A DNA stretch of 64,000 bases, taken from NCBI GenBank assembly GCA_028869185.1, contig JAGWTA010000010.1:25305-89304 (forward strand), in the 5' to 3' direction. This DNA is from Hyphomicrobiales bacterium. Its GTDB lineage: Bacteria > Pseudomonadota > Alphaproteobacteria > Rhizobiales > Beijerinckiaceae. Under the pieces are notes generated by a model that saw nothing but the letters and a program-made list of their open reading frames with translations, ran no database searches and had not been told where the DNA came from. A program made the position numbers and the translations under genes. This document shows, piece after piece, positions 26,277-36,446 of this stretch. Each line of letters starts with the position of its first letter. The first letter of the stretch is position 1.

Positions 26277-28160
26277 TCAGGCTGCGCCCGCCTCCTGCCG
26301 GGCCTCCCCGCTCTCGTTCACGCTCGAGGCGCGCGCGATGATGTCCGGCAAATCACGCGTCATGCGTCGGGCGGTGAAGTCGGCTCCAAGGGATTCGGCC
26401 ATCGAAACCGCCGCAGGTTCGGCGAGCCAGGCGCCGACGGCGATTTTGACGCCCGGCAGCCTGCGGCGCAGCTTGCGCACCGTATAGCGCAGATGCGTCT
26501 GCGAACCCGCCCGATCGAGCGCAGAAATCAGCACCAGCTTGACGCCTTCCGGGTCAATCCTGAACACCCCGTCGGACCGCAGGACTTCGTGGGGCTCGAG
26601 CGTCACGCCGTAGCCGCGGCGACGCAGCAGATCGGCGGCAACCGCAGCCGCGCCATCGTCCAGCGGCGTACGGGCGCCGAGGCACAGGATCGCCCGCGCA
26701 TCGCGCCATTCGGCGGGAGCGTTCGCCTGATTGTTTTCGCCCTCGCCCTCGTCGGCAAGTTCCTCGATCACGCTGCGCAGGGATTTGAGCACTGTTTGCT
26801 GGCCTTCGTCGCGCAGCGCGCCGCGTTCGCGGTCGTGTTCGGCAAGGCCGAGCGCGGCGACGGCGGTTTCGCCGTAAAATGCGTCGAGGCTACTCTCTTC
26901 GACGGCGTCCTCTGCAAGTTCGGCGGCCTCCACGGAATCGCCCGCCAACAGGCGCTGATAGAGGCTCTCGGCGGGCGTGAGCGGGGGCGCATCGCCAAAC
27001 AGCACTTCGAGGAAGGAAAGGCCCTCCACATACCGGCCGAGCACCACCAGGCACAGCGTCAGCGGCGTCGACAGGATCAGGCCAACCGGCCCCCAGAGCG
27101 AGGTCCAGAACGCTGCCGCGACGATGACCGCGATGGGCGAGAGCCCTGTCGACTTCCCATAGACCAGCGGCTCGATCACATGGCCCATGATCGGCTCGCC
27201 GATGACGAAAATAAGCGCTGTCTTGACGACGATCGACCATCCGGGGTCGATGGCGGCCGCAAGCGCGATGGGCATGGCGGCTGCGATGAACGAGCCGATA
27301 TAGGGCACGAAACGCAGCACCATCGCCATCAGTCCCCACAGAGGGGCCGCTGGAACGCCGACGAGCCACAGACCAATGGCCACGATGACGCCGAATGCCG
27401 CGTTGAGGCCGGTCTGAATGAGGAAATAGCGCGACAGACGGCTCGCAGCATCGTCCATCGCCGAAATCGTCGCCTGCATATCGCGCGCGCCGACAAGGCG
27501 GATGAAGCGGTCGCGCAGATCCTCCCGTTGCAGCAGTACGAAAATCAGGAAGATCAGCGAAATTCCGATGAACGTCACAGGCTCGAGGATATGCCCCGCC
27601 ATCTCGCGCAACGAGCCTGCGGACAAAACGCCGCCGCCGTCGATGACAACATGCATCGGCGCTTTTTCATCGCCGGGTTTGGCCGCCGTCGCAGGCGCCG
27701 CTTTGTCCGAGGCCCCGCCCGCGCCGGCTGGCGCAGCTTTGTCCTGCCCCATCGTCTCGACCGTCTGCGTCAGTCGACCGAGGACGGAGTGATCGAGCAC
27801 GGTTTCTCGAATGGTCTTGATCTTGGTTTCGATGGAGCCGCGGTAACGGGGCAATTCGCCCGCCAGCTGGCCGACCTGCATCGCGAATATATCCGCGATG
27901 GCCAGAACGATCGCGAGCGCGATGGCGACGGTCGCGCCGACGGCCGCGCCCCTCCCGATAAACGGTCGCAATTTGAGAACGATCGGCGACAGGATGAAGG
28001 CAAGGATTACGGCGACGGCCAGCGGCGTCAACACGCCACGCCCTAGATACAGGAAGGCAAAAATCATTCCCGTCAGGGCTGTTGCGGCGGCTGCTTTAAA
28101 CAAGCCTTCCGGCGAGCGCACGACCGATACGGTGCGCGCTGAGGCGTTCCCCAAAGGCAT
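26277..28160 (-). CDS. AI-2E family transporter with long C-terminal domain
   Basis: Polytopic membrane protein of 627 residues. Residues about 18-370 have the AI-2E/PerM layout: paired N-terminal helices, a long periplasmic/amphipathic section with an Ala/Lys-rich insert (about 145-175), and a C-terminal helix bundle containing [11 protein letters not shown] and the [13 protein letters not shown] motif. The last 250 residues are soluble: a helical region ([10 protein letters not shown] onward), then a Rossmann-like fold ([20 protein letters not shown]) resembling a B12-binding-type domain. GGAAGGA fixes the start at 28160. The substrate is unknown; many family members are not AI-2 exporters. 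Confidence 0.83.
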   Translation of the reverse strand: MPLGNASARTVSVVRSPEGLFKAAAATALTGMIFAFLYLGRGVLTPLAVAVILAFILSPIVLKLRPFIGRGAAVGATVAIALAIVLAIADIFAMQVGQLAGELPRYRGSIETKIKTIRETVLDHSVLGRLTQTVETMGQDKAAPAGAGGASDKAAPATAAKPGDEKAPMHVVIDGGGVLSAGSLREMAGHILEPVTFIGISLIFLIFVLLQREDLRDRFIRLVGARDMQATISAMDDAASRLSRYFLIQTGLNAAFGVIVAIGLWLVGVPAAPLWGLMAMVLRFVPYIGSFIAAAMPIALAAAIDPGWSIVVKTALIFVIGEPIMGHVIEPLVYGKSTGLSPIAVIVAAAFWTSLWGPVGLILSTPLTLCLVVLGRYVEGLSFLEVLFGDAPPLTPAESLYQRLLAGDSVEAAELAEDAVEESSLDAFYGETAVAALGLAEHDRERGALRDEGQQTVLKSLRSVIEELADEGEGENNQANAPAEWRDARAILCLGARTPLDDGAAAVAADLLRRRGYGVTLEPHEVLRSDGVFRIDPEGVKLVLISALDRAGSQTHLRYTVRKLRRRLPGVKIAVGAWLAEPAAVSMAESLGADFTARRMTRDLPDIIARASSVNESGEARQEAGAA

Positions 28161-28318
28161 GATCGCGATTCCTTCCGCCGACGTCGCAACGTTAACCGAC
28201 GAAGTGACCGGAAGTTCCAGCGCCGCTGGCGCGTTTTTCGCAGCGCCGCCCAGCAAAGACGGGCGCCTGCGCCATTCCGGCGCACATGCGGTCCGTCGCA
28301 GCACAGGAGGCCGCGCCC

Positions 28319-28528
28319 ATGCCGCAGCTTGGCGTTTCGATCAACCGCACCTACGTTCGCGCTGCGTCTGGCGAGTCTGGCGCGCCGCGCGCCGTTCTGG
28401 ACGCCAATATTCCCGCAAAACCGATCTATCGCGCGCCGCTTTATCTGAAGGTTCTGGCGACGCTGTCGACGGTGGCGGCGCTGGCGATGGCCGCCGCGCT
28501 CTGGCGGCTGATGCATTTTCCGCACTGA
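28319..28528 (+). CDS. Small single-pass membrane protein
   Basis: Protein of 69 residues starting MPQLGVSINRTYV with one hydrophobic helix near the C-terminus (LKVLATLSTVAALAMAAALW). ACAGGAGG lies 9 bases upstream of the ATG, which supports translation from 28319. It is divergent from the AI-2E transporter. I do not recognise a family. Confidence 0.6.
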   Translation: MPQLGVSINRTYVRAASGESGAPRAVLDANIPAKPIYRAPLYLKVLATLSTVAALAMAAALWRLMHFPH

Positions 28529-28626
28529 ATTCGCTGGTTTCCCGCAAGACTCCGTTAACGCGCCCTCGCTAGGGTTTGCGCGTGAGCGTATGCGTTAGGC
28601 CGCCGTTGCGGCCCGGAGTAAGCACC

Positions 28627-28752
28627 ATGGCCGCTTTCGTCGGTTTCGATCCAGTCAAGACGCACAAGCCGCAAATCGTGCGGGTCGTTTCGGCTTTCGC
28701 GGCAGTCGTCGGCTCGGCGCTGGTTTTCGCCTTTTCGCGCCTTTCGGCCTGA
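28627..28752 (+). CDS. Tiny membrane protein (41 residues)
   Basis: Short reading frame beginning MAAFVGFDPVKTHKP and ending in one hydrophobic helix (VVSAFAAVVGSALVFAFSRL). CGGAG lies about nine bases before the ATG. It stops one base before the convergent SDR gene ends. Size, single helix and ribosome binding site resemble the adjacent 69-residue protein. It is too short to identify by family. Confidence 0.45.
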   Translation: MAAFVGFDPVKTHKPQIVRVVSAFAAVVGSALVFAFSRLSA

Positions 28753-28753
28753 T

Positions 28754-29611
28754 TCAGACCGGCGTCAGGCCGATCAGCTTGGCCACGAATTTGTCCAGCG
28801 CGCGATCGGGCATCAAACGCGGCGCTGTCCAGTTTTTCAGCCTTTGGGGCACAATGGCCATGCGCGCCGGCGGTTTGGCGTCTGTCAACGCGCGATGGAC
28901 GGCGTCTGCGATGCGCGATGGCGGCAGACCCTTGCGGCCTTCGGCAATCATGATATCGCGCAACGCCCCGAAGCTTTTCTTGTAATCGGTGTTTTCGAAA
29001 GCCGAATAATCGGCGTTTTCGGCCTTGTCCCAGATCGGGGTGACAACGGCGCCCGGCTCTATGGCGATGACGTCCACGCCATAAATCAGCAATTCGCGGC
29101 GCAACGTGTCCGAAATCGCCTCCATCGCATATTTGGAGGCGCAATAGGCGCCCAGAAACGGGGTGGCAAGCCGTCCCGATGTCGAGACGATATTGACGAT
29201 GCGTCCGGGCGCTCCGGCTCGCGTCTTGTCGACGCCCAGCAACGGCGCGAAAGCCTGCGTCACGCCAACCTGCGCGACCACATTGATGTCGAGTTGGCGG
29301 CGCAAATCGTCGAGCGAAAGATGCAAGAGCGGCCCCGGCGTCGCAACGCCCGCATTATTGACGAGACCCGCAAGACGCCCCTTTTCGCCGAGCGCCGCCG
29401 CGACCTGCGCAGCGCCTGCGCGCACGCCCGCCTCGTCCGTCACGTCGAAAACGAGCGGCGTCGCCTTGTCGCCAAAACGCCGCGTCAGAGCATCAGCGTC
29501 GGCCATGCGGCGAACGGAGCCGAAGACATGAAATCCGCTGGCGGCGAGCTTGTCGGCAATGGCTTGTCCTATGCCGCTGGAGACGCCGGTCACTACGCAA
29601 TATCTGGTCAT
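28754..29611 (-). CDS. Short-chain dehydrogenase/reductase
   Basis: NAD(P)-dependent oxidoreductase of the classical SDR type, 285 residues. It has TGVSSGIG near the N-terminus, NNAGVATPG, the catalytic Ser of the IVSTSGR strand and YCASKYAME with the Tyr/Lys pair. The PGAVVTPIWDKA segment and basic C-terminal half resemble the 17-beta-HSD/retinol-dehydrogenase-like group, but the substrate is unknown. The ATG at 29611 gives the canonical MTRYCVVTG start. It is divergent from radA. Confidence 0.88.
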   Translation of the reverse strand: MTRYCVVTGVSSGIGQAIADKLAASGFHVFGSVRRMADADALTRRFGDKATPLVFDVTDEAGVRAGAAQVAAALGEKGRLAGLVNNAGVATPGPLLHLSLDDLRRQLDINVVAQVGVTQAFAPLLGVDKTRAGAPGRIVNIVSTSGRLATPFLGAYCASKYAMEAISDTLRRELLIYGVDVIAIEPGAVVTPIWDKAENADYSAFENTDYKKSFGALRDIMIAEGRKGLPPSRIADAVHRALTDAKPPARMAIVPQRLKNWTAPRLMPDRALDKFVAKLIGLTPV

Positions 29612-29734
29612 TTCAAATCCGTTAAGCGCACAACGCCCCAATCGCGCCGCGCCGGGCAGCATACCGACGCCCGCGCAATTGTCAGCCCTGACCCGTGTCG
29701 CCCCCTTGCCGCGCCATAGCGAATCCGGCTATAA

Positions 29735-31159
29735 ATGTTCATGGTTCGTTCCCGCACCTCCTTTGTCTGCCAGTCCTGCGGCGCGGTCTCCCAGCGCTGG
29801 CAGGGGAAATGCGAGGCTTGCGGCGGCTGGAATACGATTTCCGAAGAAACCGCCGGCGCCGGCATCGGCGCGCAGGCCGCGCGGGGAACCAAGGGCAAAC
29901 CCTTCCCGCTCGAGGGGCTGAATGGCGTGTCGGCCGCTGCGCCGCGCATCGTTTCGGGCATTGCGGAACTGGACCGCGTCACCGGCGGCGGCTTCGTGCC
30001 GGGATCCATCCTGCTGATGGGCGGGGAGCCGGGAATCGGCAAGTCGACGCTTCTGATCCAGACCTGCGCGGCGCTGGCGCGGGCGGGATCGCGCGTCGTC
30101 TATATTTCGGGCGAAGAGGCGGTTGCGCAGGTGCGCATGCGCGCCGCGCGCCTTGCCCTCGCCGACGCGCCGGTGGAACTGGCCGCCGAAACCCATGTCG
30201 AGGATATTCTGGCCACGCTCGCGCAAGGGCCGCGCCCTGCCCTTGTCGTCATCGATTCCATCCAGACCATGTTCACCGACAGTGTGGAATCTGCGCCGGG
30301 CACGGTGACGCAGGTTCGCGCCTCCGCGCAGGCGTTGATCCGCTTTGCCAAGACGAGCGGCTCGGCCGTCGTGCTGGTCGGGCATGTGACGAAGGATGGT
30401 CAGGTCGCCGGGCCGCGCGTCGTCGAGCATATGGTCGACGCGGTTCTGTCCTTCGAGGGCGACGGCGCGCATCATTTCCGTATGCTTCGCGCCTCGAAGA
30501 ACCGTTTCGGCCCGACCGACGAAATCGGCGTTTTCGAAATGACCGGCGCAGGTCTTGCCGAAATCGCCAACCCCTCCGCCCTGTTTCTGGCGGGCCGCGA
30601 GGCCGGCGCGCCGGGCGCAGCCGTGCTTGCGGGGATGGAGGGGTCGCGCCCCATGCTGCTCGAAGTGCAAGCGCTGGTCAGCCCGAGCGCGCTCGGCACG
30701 CCGCGCCGCGCCGTCGTCGGCTGGGACAGTCAGCGACTCTCGATGGTTCTGGCGGTGCTGGAGGCCCATGCCGGCGTCCGACTCGGCCAGCACGACGTCT
30801 ATCTGTCGATCGCCGGCGGACTGCGCATCAATGAACCGGCGGCCGATCTGGCGGCGGCGGCGGCGCTCGTCTCCTCGCTGACCGGAACGCCGCTGCCCGC
30901 CGATTGCTGTTATTTCGGCGAAATCGGCCTGTCGGGCGCCGTGCGGCCGGTCATCCATACCGGCCTCAGGCTGAAGGAGGCGGCCAAGCTCGGCTTTCAT
31001 CGCGCCGTGCTGCCGCCCCCGCCGGGCGAAAGCCGCGAGGCGCCGCCCGAGGGCATGCGGCTCGCGCGCGCGACCCATATTGCGGCGCTGGTGGCCGATA
31101 TCGCCGCAGCCGGCTCCGCGCACGAGGAAGCCCGCCCGGCGCTGCGCGCATTGAAGTAA
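29735..31159 (+). CDS. radA: DNA repair protein RadA/Sms
   Basis: Branch-migration ATPase for homologous recombination, 474 residues. An N-terminal C4 zinc finger (Cys12, 15, 26, 29) precedes a RecA-like domain with Walker A GGEPGIGKST and the RadA-specific KNRFG motif. The C-terminal Lon-like domain is intact. Two in-frame ATGs (29735 and 29741) are possible starts; no clear ribosome binding site decides. It leads a radA-cvpA-purF run on the plus strand. Confidence 0.96.
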   Translation: MFMVRSRTSFVCQSCGAVSQRWQGKCEACGGWNTISEETAGAGIGAQAARGTKGKPFPLEGLNGVSAAAPRIVSGIAELDRVTGGGFVPGSILLMGGEPGIGKSTLLIQTCAALARAGSRVVYISGEEAVAQVRMRAARLALADAPVELAAETHVEDILATLAQGPRPALVVIDSIQTMFTDSVESAPGTVTQVRASAQALIRFAKTSGSAVVLVGHVTKDGQVAGPRVVEHMVDAVLSFEGDGAHHFRMLRASKNRFGPTDEIGVFEMTGAGLAEIANPSALFLAGREAGAPGAAVLAGMEGSRPMLLEVQALVSPSALGTPRRAVVGWDSQRLSMVLAVLEAHAGVRLGQHDVYLSIAGGLRINEPAADLAAAAALVSSLTGTPLPADCCYFGEIGLSGAVRPVIHTGLRLKEAAKLGFHRAVLPPPPGESREAPPEGMRLARATHIAALVADIAAAGSAHEEARPALRALK

Positions 31160-31297
31160 TCGAGAAGAATGACACGGAACCGCAATGGAAAGCCGCCCGC
31201 GCATATCGACGCGCCGATTGCGACCGTCTATAAGGGCGCCGTTTAACGGTTCCCGGCGGTCGCGGCGCCGCCGTTTTGATTCCGAGGCCCCTTTTTC

Positions 31298-31906
31298 ATG
31301 CCTTCCTATCTCGATCTTGGCCTGCTCTGCATTGTTCTGCTGTCGGCTTTGCTGGCGATGCTGCGCGGTTTCACGCGCGAATTTCTGGCCATCGTATCCT
31401 GGGGCGTGGCGGCGCTCGCGGCCTATTATTTCTACCCGATGGTTCTGCCCTTCGTGAAACCGCATATCGCCAAGGATTCGATCGCGATGGCGGTCTCAGC
31501 CGGGGCGGTGTTTTTTTTGGCGCTCATCCTTATATCCATCCTGACCGTTCGGGCCTCCGACGCCATTCTCGATTCGAAGATCGGGGCGCTCGACCGGACG
31601 CTTGGTTTTGTTTTCGGCGCAGGGCGCGGCTGGCTGCTCTGCGCCGTGGCGTTTGTGTTCTTCGCCTGGCTCGTGCCGGAAAAAACCCAACCGGACTGGG
31701 TGAAGAACGCGAAGATGAAACCGTTGCTGGCTGCCACCGGCGGCAAGATCATGGATATGCTGCCCGACGACGCCGACACGATCATCGCCAGGTTCAAGAA
31801 GCCCAAGGGCGCACAGCCCGAGGACACGCCCGCCGAGGGCGATGCGACGCCGCAACCGCCTGCCCGCCCTGGCGCAGGCGCGCCCGCTGCGCCGAAAAAG
31901 AATTGA
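31298..31906 (+). CDS. cvpA: CvpA family membrane protein
   Basis: Inner-membrane protein of 202 residues with four hydrophobic segments in the first 125 residues (SYLDLGLLCIVLLSALLAML and following) and the RGFTREFL motif typical of CvpA after the first helix. The C-terminal 60 residues are polar and Pro-rich. It directly precedes purF, the classical cvpA-purF arrangement; CvpA is linked to colicin V export and envelope stress in E. coli. GAGG upstream supports the start. Confidence 0.9.
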   Translation: MPSYLDLGLLCIVLLSALLAMLRGFTREFLAIVSWGVAALAAYYFYPMVLPFVKPHIAKDSIAMAVSAGAVFFLALILISILTVRASDAILDSKIGALDRTLGFVFGAGRGWLLCAVAFVFFAWLVPEKTQPDWVKNAKMKPLLAATGGKIMDMLPDDADTIIARFKKPKGAQPEDTPAEGDATPQPPARPGAGAPAAPKKN

Positions 31907-31964
31907 GCGCAGCCGCGCTCGCGCAATTTTCGCCGCGCGCCCCTGCGCGGCGCGGAGAACGACG

Positions 31965-33425
31965 ATGAGCGATGTGCACGACTTCGATCTCGACGGCGAT
32001 ACGCTGAGAGAGGAATGCGGCGTCTTCGGCATTTTCGGCCACAAGGACGCAGCCGCGATCACAGCGCTCGGCCTGCATGCCCTGCAGCATCGCGGACAAG
32101 AAGCTGCGGGCATCGTGTCCTTCGACGGCAAGAGATTTCATTCCGAACGTCGCCTCGGCCTTGTCGGCGACCATTTCTCGCGCGTTTCCACTATCGAAGG
32201 CTTGCCGGGCGAGGCGGCCATCGGCCATGTGCGTTATTCGACGACGGGCGAAACGATCCTGCGCAACGTGCAGCCCTTGTTTGCGGAACTGTCGTCCGGC
32301 GGGTTCGCCGTCGCCCATAACGGCAATCTCACCAACGGCCTGACGCTGCGGCGCGACCTCATCAAGGAAGGCGCGATCTACCAGTCGACCTCCGACACGG
32401 AAGTCGTGCTGCAACTGGTCGCGCGCAGCCGCAAGACGCGCATCGTCGAGCGTTTCATCGATGCGCTGCGCCAGATCGAAGGCGCGTATTCGCTTGTTGC
32501 GCTTTCCAACAAGAAGCTGATCGGCGCGCGCGATCCGCTCGGCATACGCCCGCTGGTGCTGGGCGAACTCGACGGCAAGTATATTCTGGCGTCGGAGACC
32601 TGCGCGCTCGACATTATCGGCGCGCGTTTCGTGCGCGACATTCAAAACGGCGAGATCGTCGTCATTTCGGAAGAAGGCATCGAGAGCCTGAAGCCGTTTC
32701 CGCCGGTCGCGCCGCGCCCGTGCATCTTCGAATACATCTACTTCTCGCGGCCCGATTCTGTTGTGCACGGCCGCTCCGTTTACGATGTGCGCAAGGCGAT
32801 GGGCGCGCAGCTTGCGCGCGAGGCGCCCGCAGACGCCGATGTCATCGTGCCCGTGCCGGACAGCGGCGTTCCCGCCGCCATCGGCTATGCGCAGCAGTCC
32901 GGCATTCCGTTCGAACTCGGCATCATCCGCAACCATTACGTCGGGCGCACATTCATTCAGCCCACGCAAAGCGTGCGCGAAATTGGCGTACGGATGAAGC
33001 ACAGCGCCAATCGCGCGGTCGTCGCCGGCAAGCGCATCGTGCTGATCGACGATTCCATCGTGCGCGGCACGACATCGCTCAAAATCGTGCGCATGATGCG
33101 CGAGGCCGGCGCGAAGGAGGTGCATTTCCGCATTTCCTCGCCGCCCATCACGCATCCCGACTATTACGGGATCGACACGCCGCAGCGCAAAGGCCTGCTC
33201 GCCGCCAATCACACGCTCGAGGAAATGCGCGCCTATATCGGCTGCGATTCTCTGGCGTTCCTCTCTGTCGACGGCATTTATCGCGCGATGGGCGAGGACG
33301 GCCGCAACGATGCGCGCCCGCAATTCACCGACCATTGTTTCACCGGCGACTATCCGACGCCGCTGACCGATGTGAAGGGCGAGAGCGGCAAGCAGCAATT
33401 GTCGCTTCTGGCCGAGACGGGTTGA
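31965..33425 (+). CDS. purF: Amidophosphoribosyltransferase PurF
   Basis: First committed enzyme of purine synthesis: glutamine plus PRPP gives phosphoribosylamine. The 486-residue protein starts MSDVHDFDLDGDTLREEC. Cys18 is the expected N-terminal nucleophile exposed by propeptide removal (REEC-GVFGIFG). The Ntn glutaminase domain has LHALQHRGQEAAGI and HVRYSTTGE; the PRT domain has VLIDDSIVRGTTS. GCGGAGAA precedes the ATG. The following SDR gene starts 115 bases later. Confidence 0.97.
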   Translation: MSDVHDFDLDGDTLREECGVFGIFGHKDAAAITALGLHALQHRGQEAAGIVSFDGKRFHSERRLGLVGDHFSRVSTIEGLPGEAAIGHVRYSTTGETILRNVQPLFAELSSGGFAVAHNGNLTNGLTLRRDLIKEGAIYQSTSDTEVVLQLVARSRKTRIVERFIDALRQIEGAYSLVALSNKKLIGARDPLGIRPLVLGELDGKYILASETCALDIIGARFVRDIQNGEIVVISEEGIESLKPFPPVAPRPCIFEYIYFSRPDSVVHGRSVYDVRKAMGAQLAREAPADADVIVPVPDSGVPAAIGYAQQSGIPFELGIIRNHYVGRTFIQPTQSVREIGVRMKHSANRAVVAGKRIVLIDDSIVRGTTSLKIVRMMREAGAKEVHFRISSPPITHPDYYGIDTPQRKGLLAANHTLEEMRAYIGCDSLAFLSVDGIYRAMGEDGRNDARPQFTDHCFTGDYPTPLTDVKGESGKQQLSLLAETG

Positions 33426-33540
33426 TTTGCCCGCAACCAAGCGCCTTTCGTTGGCCCTGCATCGTCACGGCCGCGCCGCCCCTGCCCGTCCGACGCGCCG
33501 CGCGAGCGTCTGAAACGAACAATCCACGGAAAACGCCCCG

Positions 33541-34296
33541 ATGACAGCCGCCGCCTCCCTCTCCTCCCGCATCGCTCTCGTCACCGGCGCCTCGCGCGGC
33601 ATCGGGCGGGCTGTCGCGCTCGAGCTGGCGCGGCGCGGCGCGCATGTGATCGCGGTGGCGCGCACACAAGGCGCGCTCGAAGAACTCGACGACGAAATCC
33701 GCAAGATCGGCGGCGAGGCGACGCTCGCCCCGCTCGACATCACCGATTTCGACGCGCTCGACCGGCTCGGCGCCGTCATTCACGAACGCTGGGGCAAGCT
33801 CGACATTCTGGTCGGCAACGCCGGCCTGCTCGGCGTGCTCTCGCCGCTCGGCCATATCGACCCCAAGGACTGGGACAAGACGATGGCGGTCAATCTCACC
33901 GCCAACTGGCGCCTCATCCGCTCGCTCGATCCGCTCCTGCGCGCCTCGGACGCAGGGCGCGCAGTCTTCGTCTCCTCAGGCGCCGGCCATCGCGCCGATT
34001 TGCGCGCCTACTGGGGGCTTTATGCGACCAGCAAGGCGGCGCTCGACGCGCTTGCGCGGTCCTACGCCGCCGAAACGCAAAACATCACCAATGTGCGCGT
34101 CATGCTGTTCAACCCAGGCCCGCTGCGCACCGTCATGCGCGCCAAGGCGATGCCCGGCGAAGATCCGATGACCCTGCGCACGCCCGAGGAGGCCGCCCCA
34201 GCGCTCGTCTCGCTTTGCGCGCCCGATTGGACCGAGACTGGAAAAGTTTACGATTTTCCGCAAGGCCGCGTATTGCAGTTCCGCGCGCCGGACTGA
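33541..34296 (+). CDS. Short-chain dehydrogenase/reductase
   Basis: Classical SDR of 251 residues with TGASRGIG (about 15-22), VGNAG in place of NNAG, the catalytic Ser in VFVSSGAG and YATSKAA for Tyr/Lys. The C-terminal part FNPGPLRTVMRAKAMPGEDP resembles the alphaproteobacterial SDR commonly found next to purF. Its substrate is not known. It is likely read from the purF side of the same run, with a weak upstream ribosome binding site. Confidence 0.88.
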   Translation: MTAAASLSSRIALVTGASRGIGRAVALELARRGAHVIAVARTQGALEELDDEIRKIGGEATLAPLDITDFDALDRLGAVIHERWGKLDILVGNAGLLGVLSPLGHIDPKDWDKTMAVNLTANWRLIRSLDPLLRASDAGRAVFVSSGAGHRADLRAYWGLYATSKAALDALARSYAAETQNITNVRVMLFNPGPLRTVMRAKAMPGEDPMTLRTPEEAAPALVSLCAPDWTETGKVYDFPQGRVLQFRAPD

Positions 34297-34421
34297 GGGC
34301 GCGGTCGAGGCGGCGCTTAAATTCATTAAGCATATGCAACCATCGCGCCCTTACGTTAACTCCTCTTCAGCGGGCCATTTTTAAAACTCTTTCATTGGCG
34401 GGCCGGTGAAAGATTTTTGCT

Positions 34422-36446
34422 TTGTCCCTGTTTGATCGCAATACGGTTAGTCCGCGCAGCAGCAACCGGCGCTGGGATGCGCCGCGGGTCGATTTTGCCC
34501 GCGTCTGGAAGGTTGTCTATCCTGTCGGCGGGCATGTGCAGCGCCTTTACAACATCGAGCGCAACGCCGCGCTTGCCGCCTTCTCGCAGATTTTCGTCGC
34601 CGAAGCGGTCTATCTTTATTGCCGCGACTATCTCGATGCAGCCAACATGCACGCATGGTTCGTCTGTGTGCTGGCGTCCGGCGCGTTGCTCGCGCTGCTG
34701 CCGGCGCGCGGCTCGGCGCGACGCACGCAGACAATCCGCGACGAGGATATACGCTACTTCCTGATGATGACGCTGCTCGGCTGCCTGCCGTGGAGCGCGA
34801 TGGGCGTCCTGGCGACATCGAGTCTGCCGGCGCATCTGCAGATTTTCCCGATCGGCGCGATGGCGACCGTGACTTTGGGCGCGACGATGATGATCGCCGC
34901 CGCGCCGATCCTCGCCATGACGGCGGTCTGGACGATCTTCGCGCCCATGGCCGTCTATTACGCGCTGAATGGCGGCGCTGGTCTCGATGTCGCGGGCTGG
35001 CTCGCGTTCTTTTGTCTGCTGCTGAATTTCTACTGCTTCTTTTTTGGCGTTGCGGTGCAAGCCTCGGAAAAGTCCAAACGGCGCCAGGCCGAACATCTGA
35101 TTGCGCTGGAGCGGGCCAAACATCGCATCGAGGCGCAGGCGCTGTCCGATGCCGTGACGGGGCTCGCCAACCGCCGCGCCTTTCACCAGCGCGCCGAAAG
35201 CATTCTCAGCCAACCCTGCGAGGCCGAGAAATCCTATGCGCTGTACCTGGTCGATCTCGACCATTTCAAAAGCGTCAACGACATTTACGGGCACACCGTC
35301 GGCGACCGGTATCTGCAGGCCGTCGCCAGCCACATGCAGGTTGTCTGCGGCGCAGACGCTTTCGTCGCACGCATTGGCGGCGACGAATTCGTCGCGCTTA
35401 CCATTCAACCGCTCGACGCCCAGTCCATCGCCAATCTCGGCGAGCGGCTTCTCGAAAGGCTTTCGCGCCCGACCTTCATCGAGGGGCACGATGTCGGCGC
35501 TGGCTGTACGATCACCGTCGCGCAAGCCTGGCCCGACGAGACGGATGCAAGCGGCATGCTGACGCGCGCCGACCGCATGCTGCGCGTGATGAAAACGCAG
35601 CAACGCGGCGCCCTGCGCATCTTCAACGAAAAAGACCGCGCAGAACTCGCCGCGCGCGGCGCAGAAGCGCGTTTGCTTGAGACCGGATTGGCTGACGGCG
35701 ACATTGGCGCGCTCTATCTGCCGCAGATCAATCTGCAGACCGGCGCCTATCATTCGTTCGACGCGACGTTTCAGTGGCGCAAGCCCGATGGTTCGACCTG
35801 CGGTTTTGCCCGTTTCAGCGCGCTCGCAGAAGAATTCGGCTTCATGGATCAGGCGTTGAATGCGACGTTCCACGCAATTGCGCGAGACGTTCTGCGCATC
35901 AGGGCGCGGGATGCAATTCTGCCGCGCCTGTCGTGCAACATACACGCGTTGCGCTTGCGCCAGCCGGAAAAGGTGATCGCGCATATCGCGGAGTTTGCGA
36001 TGGTGTGCGGCGGCGAGGAAAACCTGACGCTTGAAATCCACGAGGAAGCTTTGGTCGGCCGCGGCGCCGAACGCATTCCGCAAATCCTGCGCTCATTCGC
36101 CGACAAGGGCGTCCAGCTTTCACTCGACAAATTCGGCGAGGGCCTTGGCGCAATTCGCCATCTCAAGACCCTGCCCTTCTCGCAGATCAAGATTGCGCGC
36201 AGGCTGGTCGAAGCCGCCAGCAAAAACGACAGCGACCGCGTGCTCGTGCGCTCGCTTGTGCAGACGGCGAAGGCGCGCGGCATGTCGGTCGTGGCGTGCG
36301 GGGTCGCGAGCGAGGCGCAGGCTTCGATGTTGCGCGAACTCGGCGTCGATTATGCGCAAGGCCCGCTGTTTGGCGCAGCGATGGATTTCGAGGCGATGAT
36401 CGAGGCTTTCGCGCCGGAGCCAGCCGTTCGGAACGCGTCCGCCTAA
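34422..36446 (+). CDS. Membrane GGDEF protein with degenerate EAL domain
   Basis: Predicted diguanylate cyclase of 674 residues starting at TTG. The N-terminal 220 residues carry five or six hydrophobic segments. The GGDEF domain (about 235-405) has an intact IGGDEF motif. The C-terminal EAL-type domain (about 415-665) lacks the catalytic residues: EAL is replaced by [12 protein letters not shown] by DKFGEGLGA and EGVET by CGVASE. It should therefore not hydrolyse c-di-GMP and may act as a binding or regulatory domain. It lies between the SDR and the convergent der gene. Confidence 0.85.
   Translation: MSLFDRNTVSPRSSNRRWDAPRVDFARVWKVVYPVGGHVQRLYNIERNAALAAFSQIFVAEAVYLYCRDYLDAANMHAWFVCVLASGALLALLPARGSARRTQTIRDEDIRYFLMMTLLGCLPWSAMGVLATSSLPAHLQIFPIGAMATVTLGATMMIAAAPILAMTAVWTIFAPMAVYYALNGGAGLDVAGWLAFFCLLLNFYCFFFGVAVQASEKSKRRQAEHLIALERAKHRIEAQALSDAVTGLANRRAFHQRAESILSQPCEAEKSYALYLVDLDHFKSVNDIYGHTVGDRYLQAVASHMQVVCGADAFVARIGGDEFVALTIQPLDAQSIANLGERLLERLSRPTFIEGHDVGAGCTITVAQAWPDETDASGMLTRADRMLRVMKTQQRGALRIFNEKDRAELAARGAEARLLETGLADGDIGALYLPQINLQTGAYHSFDATFQWRKPDGSTCGFARFSALAEEFGFMDQALNATFHAIARDVLRIRARDAILPRLSCNIHALRLRQPEKVIAHIAEFAMVCGGEENLTLEIHEEALVGRGAERIPQILRSFADKGVQLSLDKFGEGLGAIRHLKTLPFSQIKIARRLVEAASKNDSDRVLVRSLVQTAKARGMSVVACGVASEAQASMLRELGVDYAQGPLFGAAMDFEAMIEAFAPEPAVRNASA

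Noticed and set aside
26493..28046. 517-residue plus-strand frame
   Set aside because: It is antisense to the AI-2E transporter and dominated by Arg, Gln and Asp from complementary codons.
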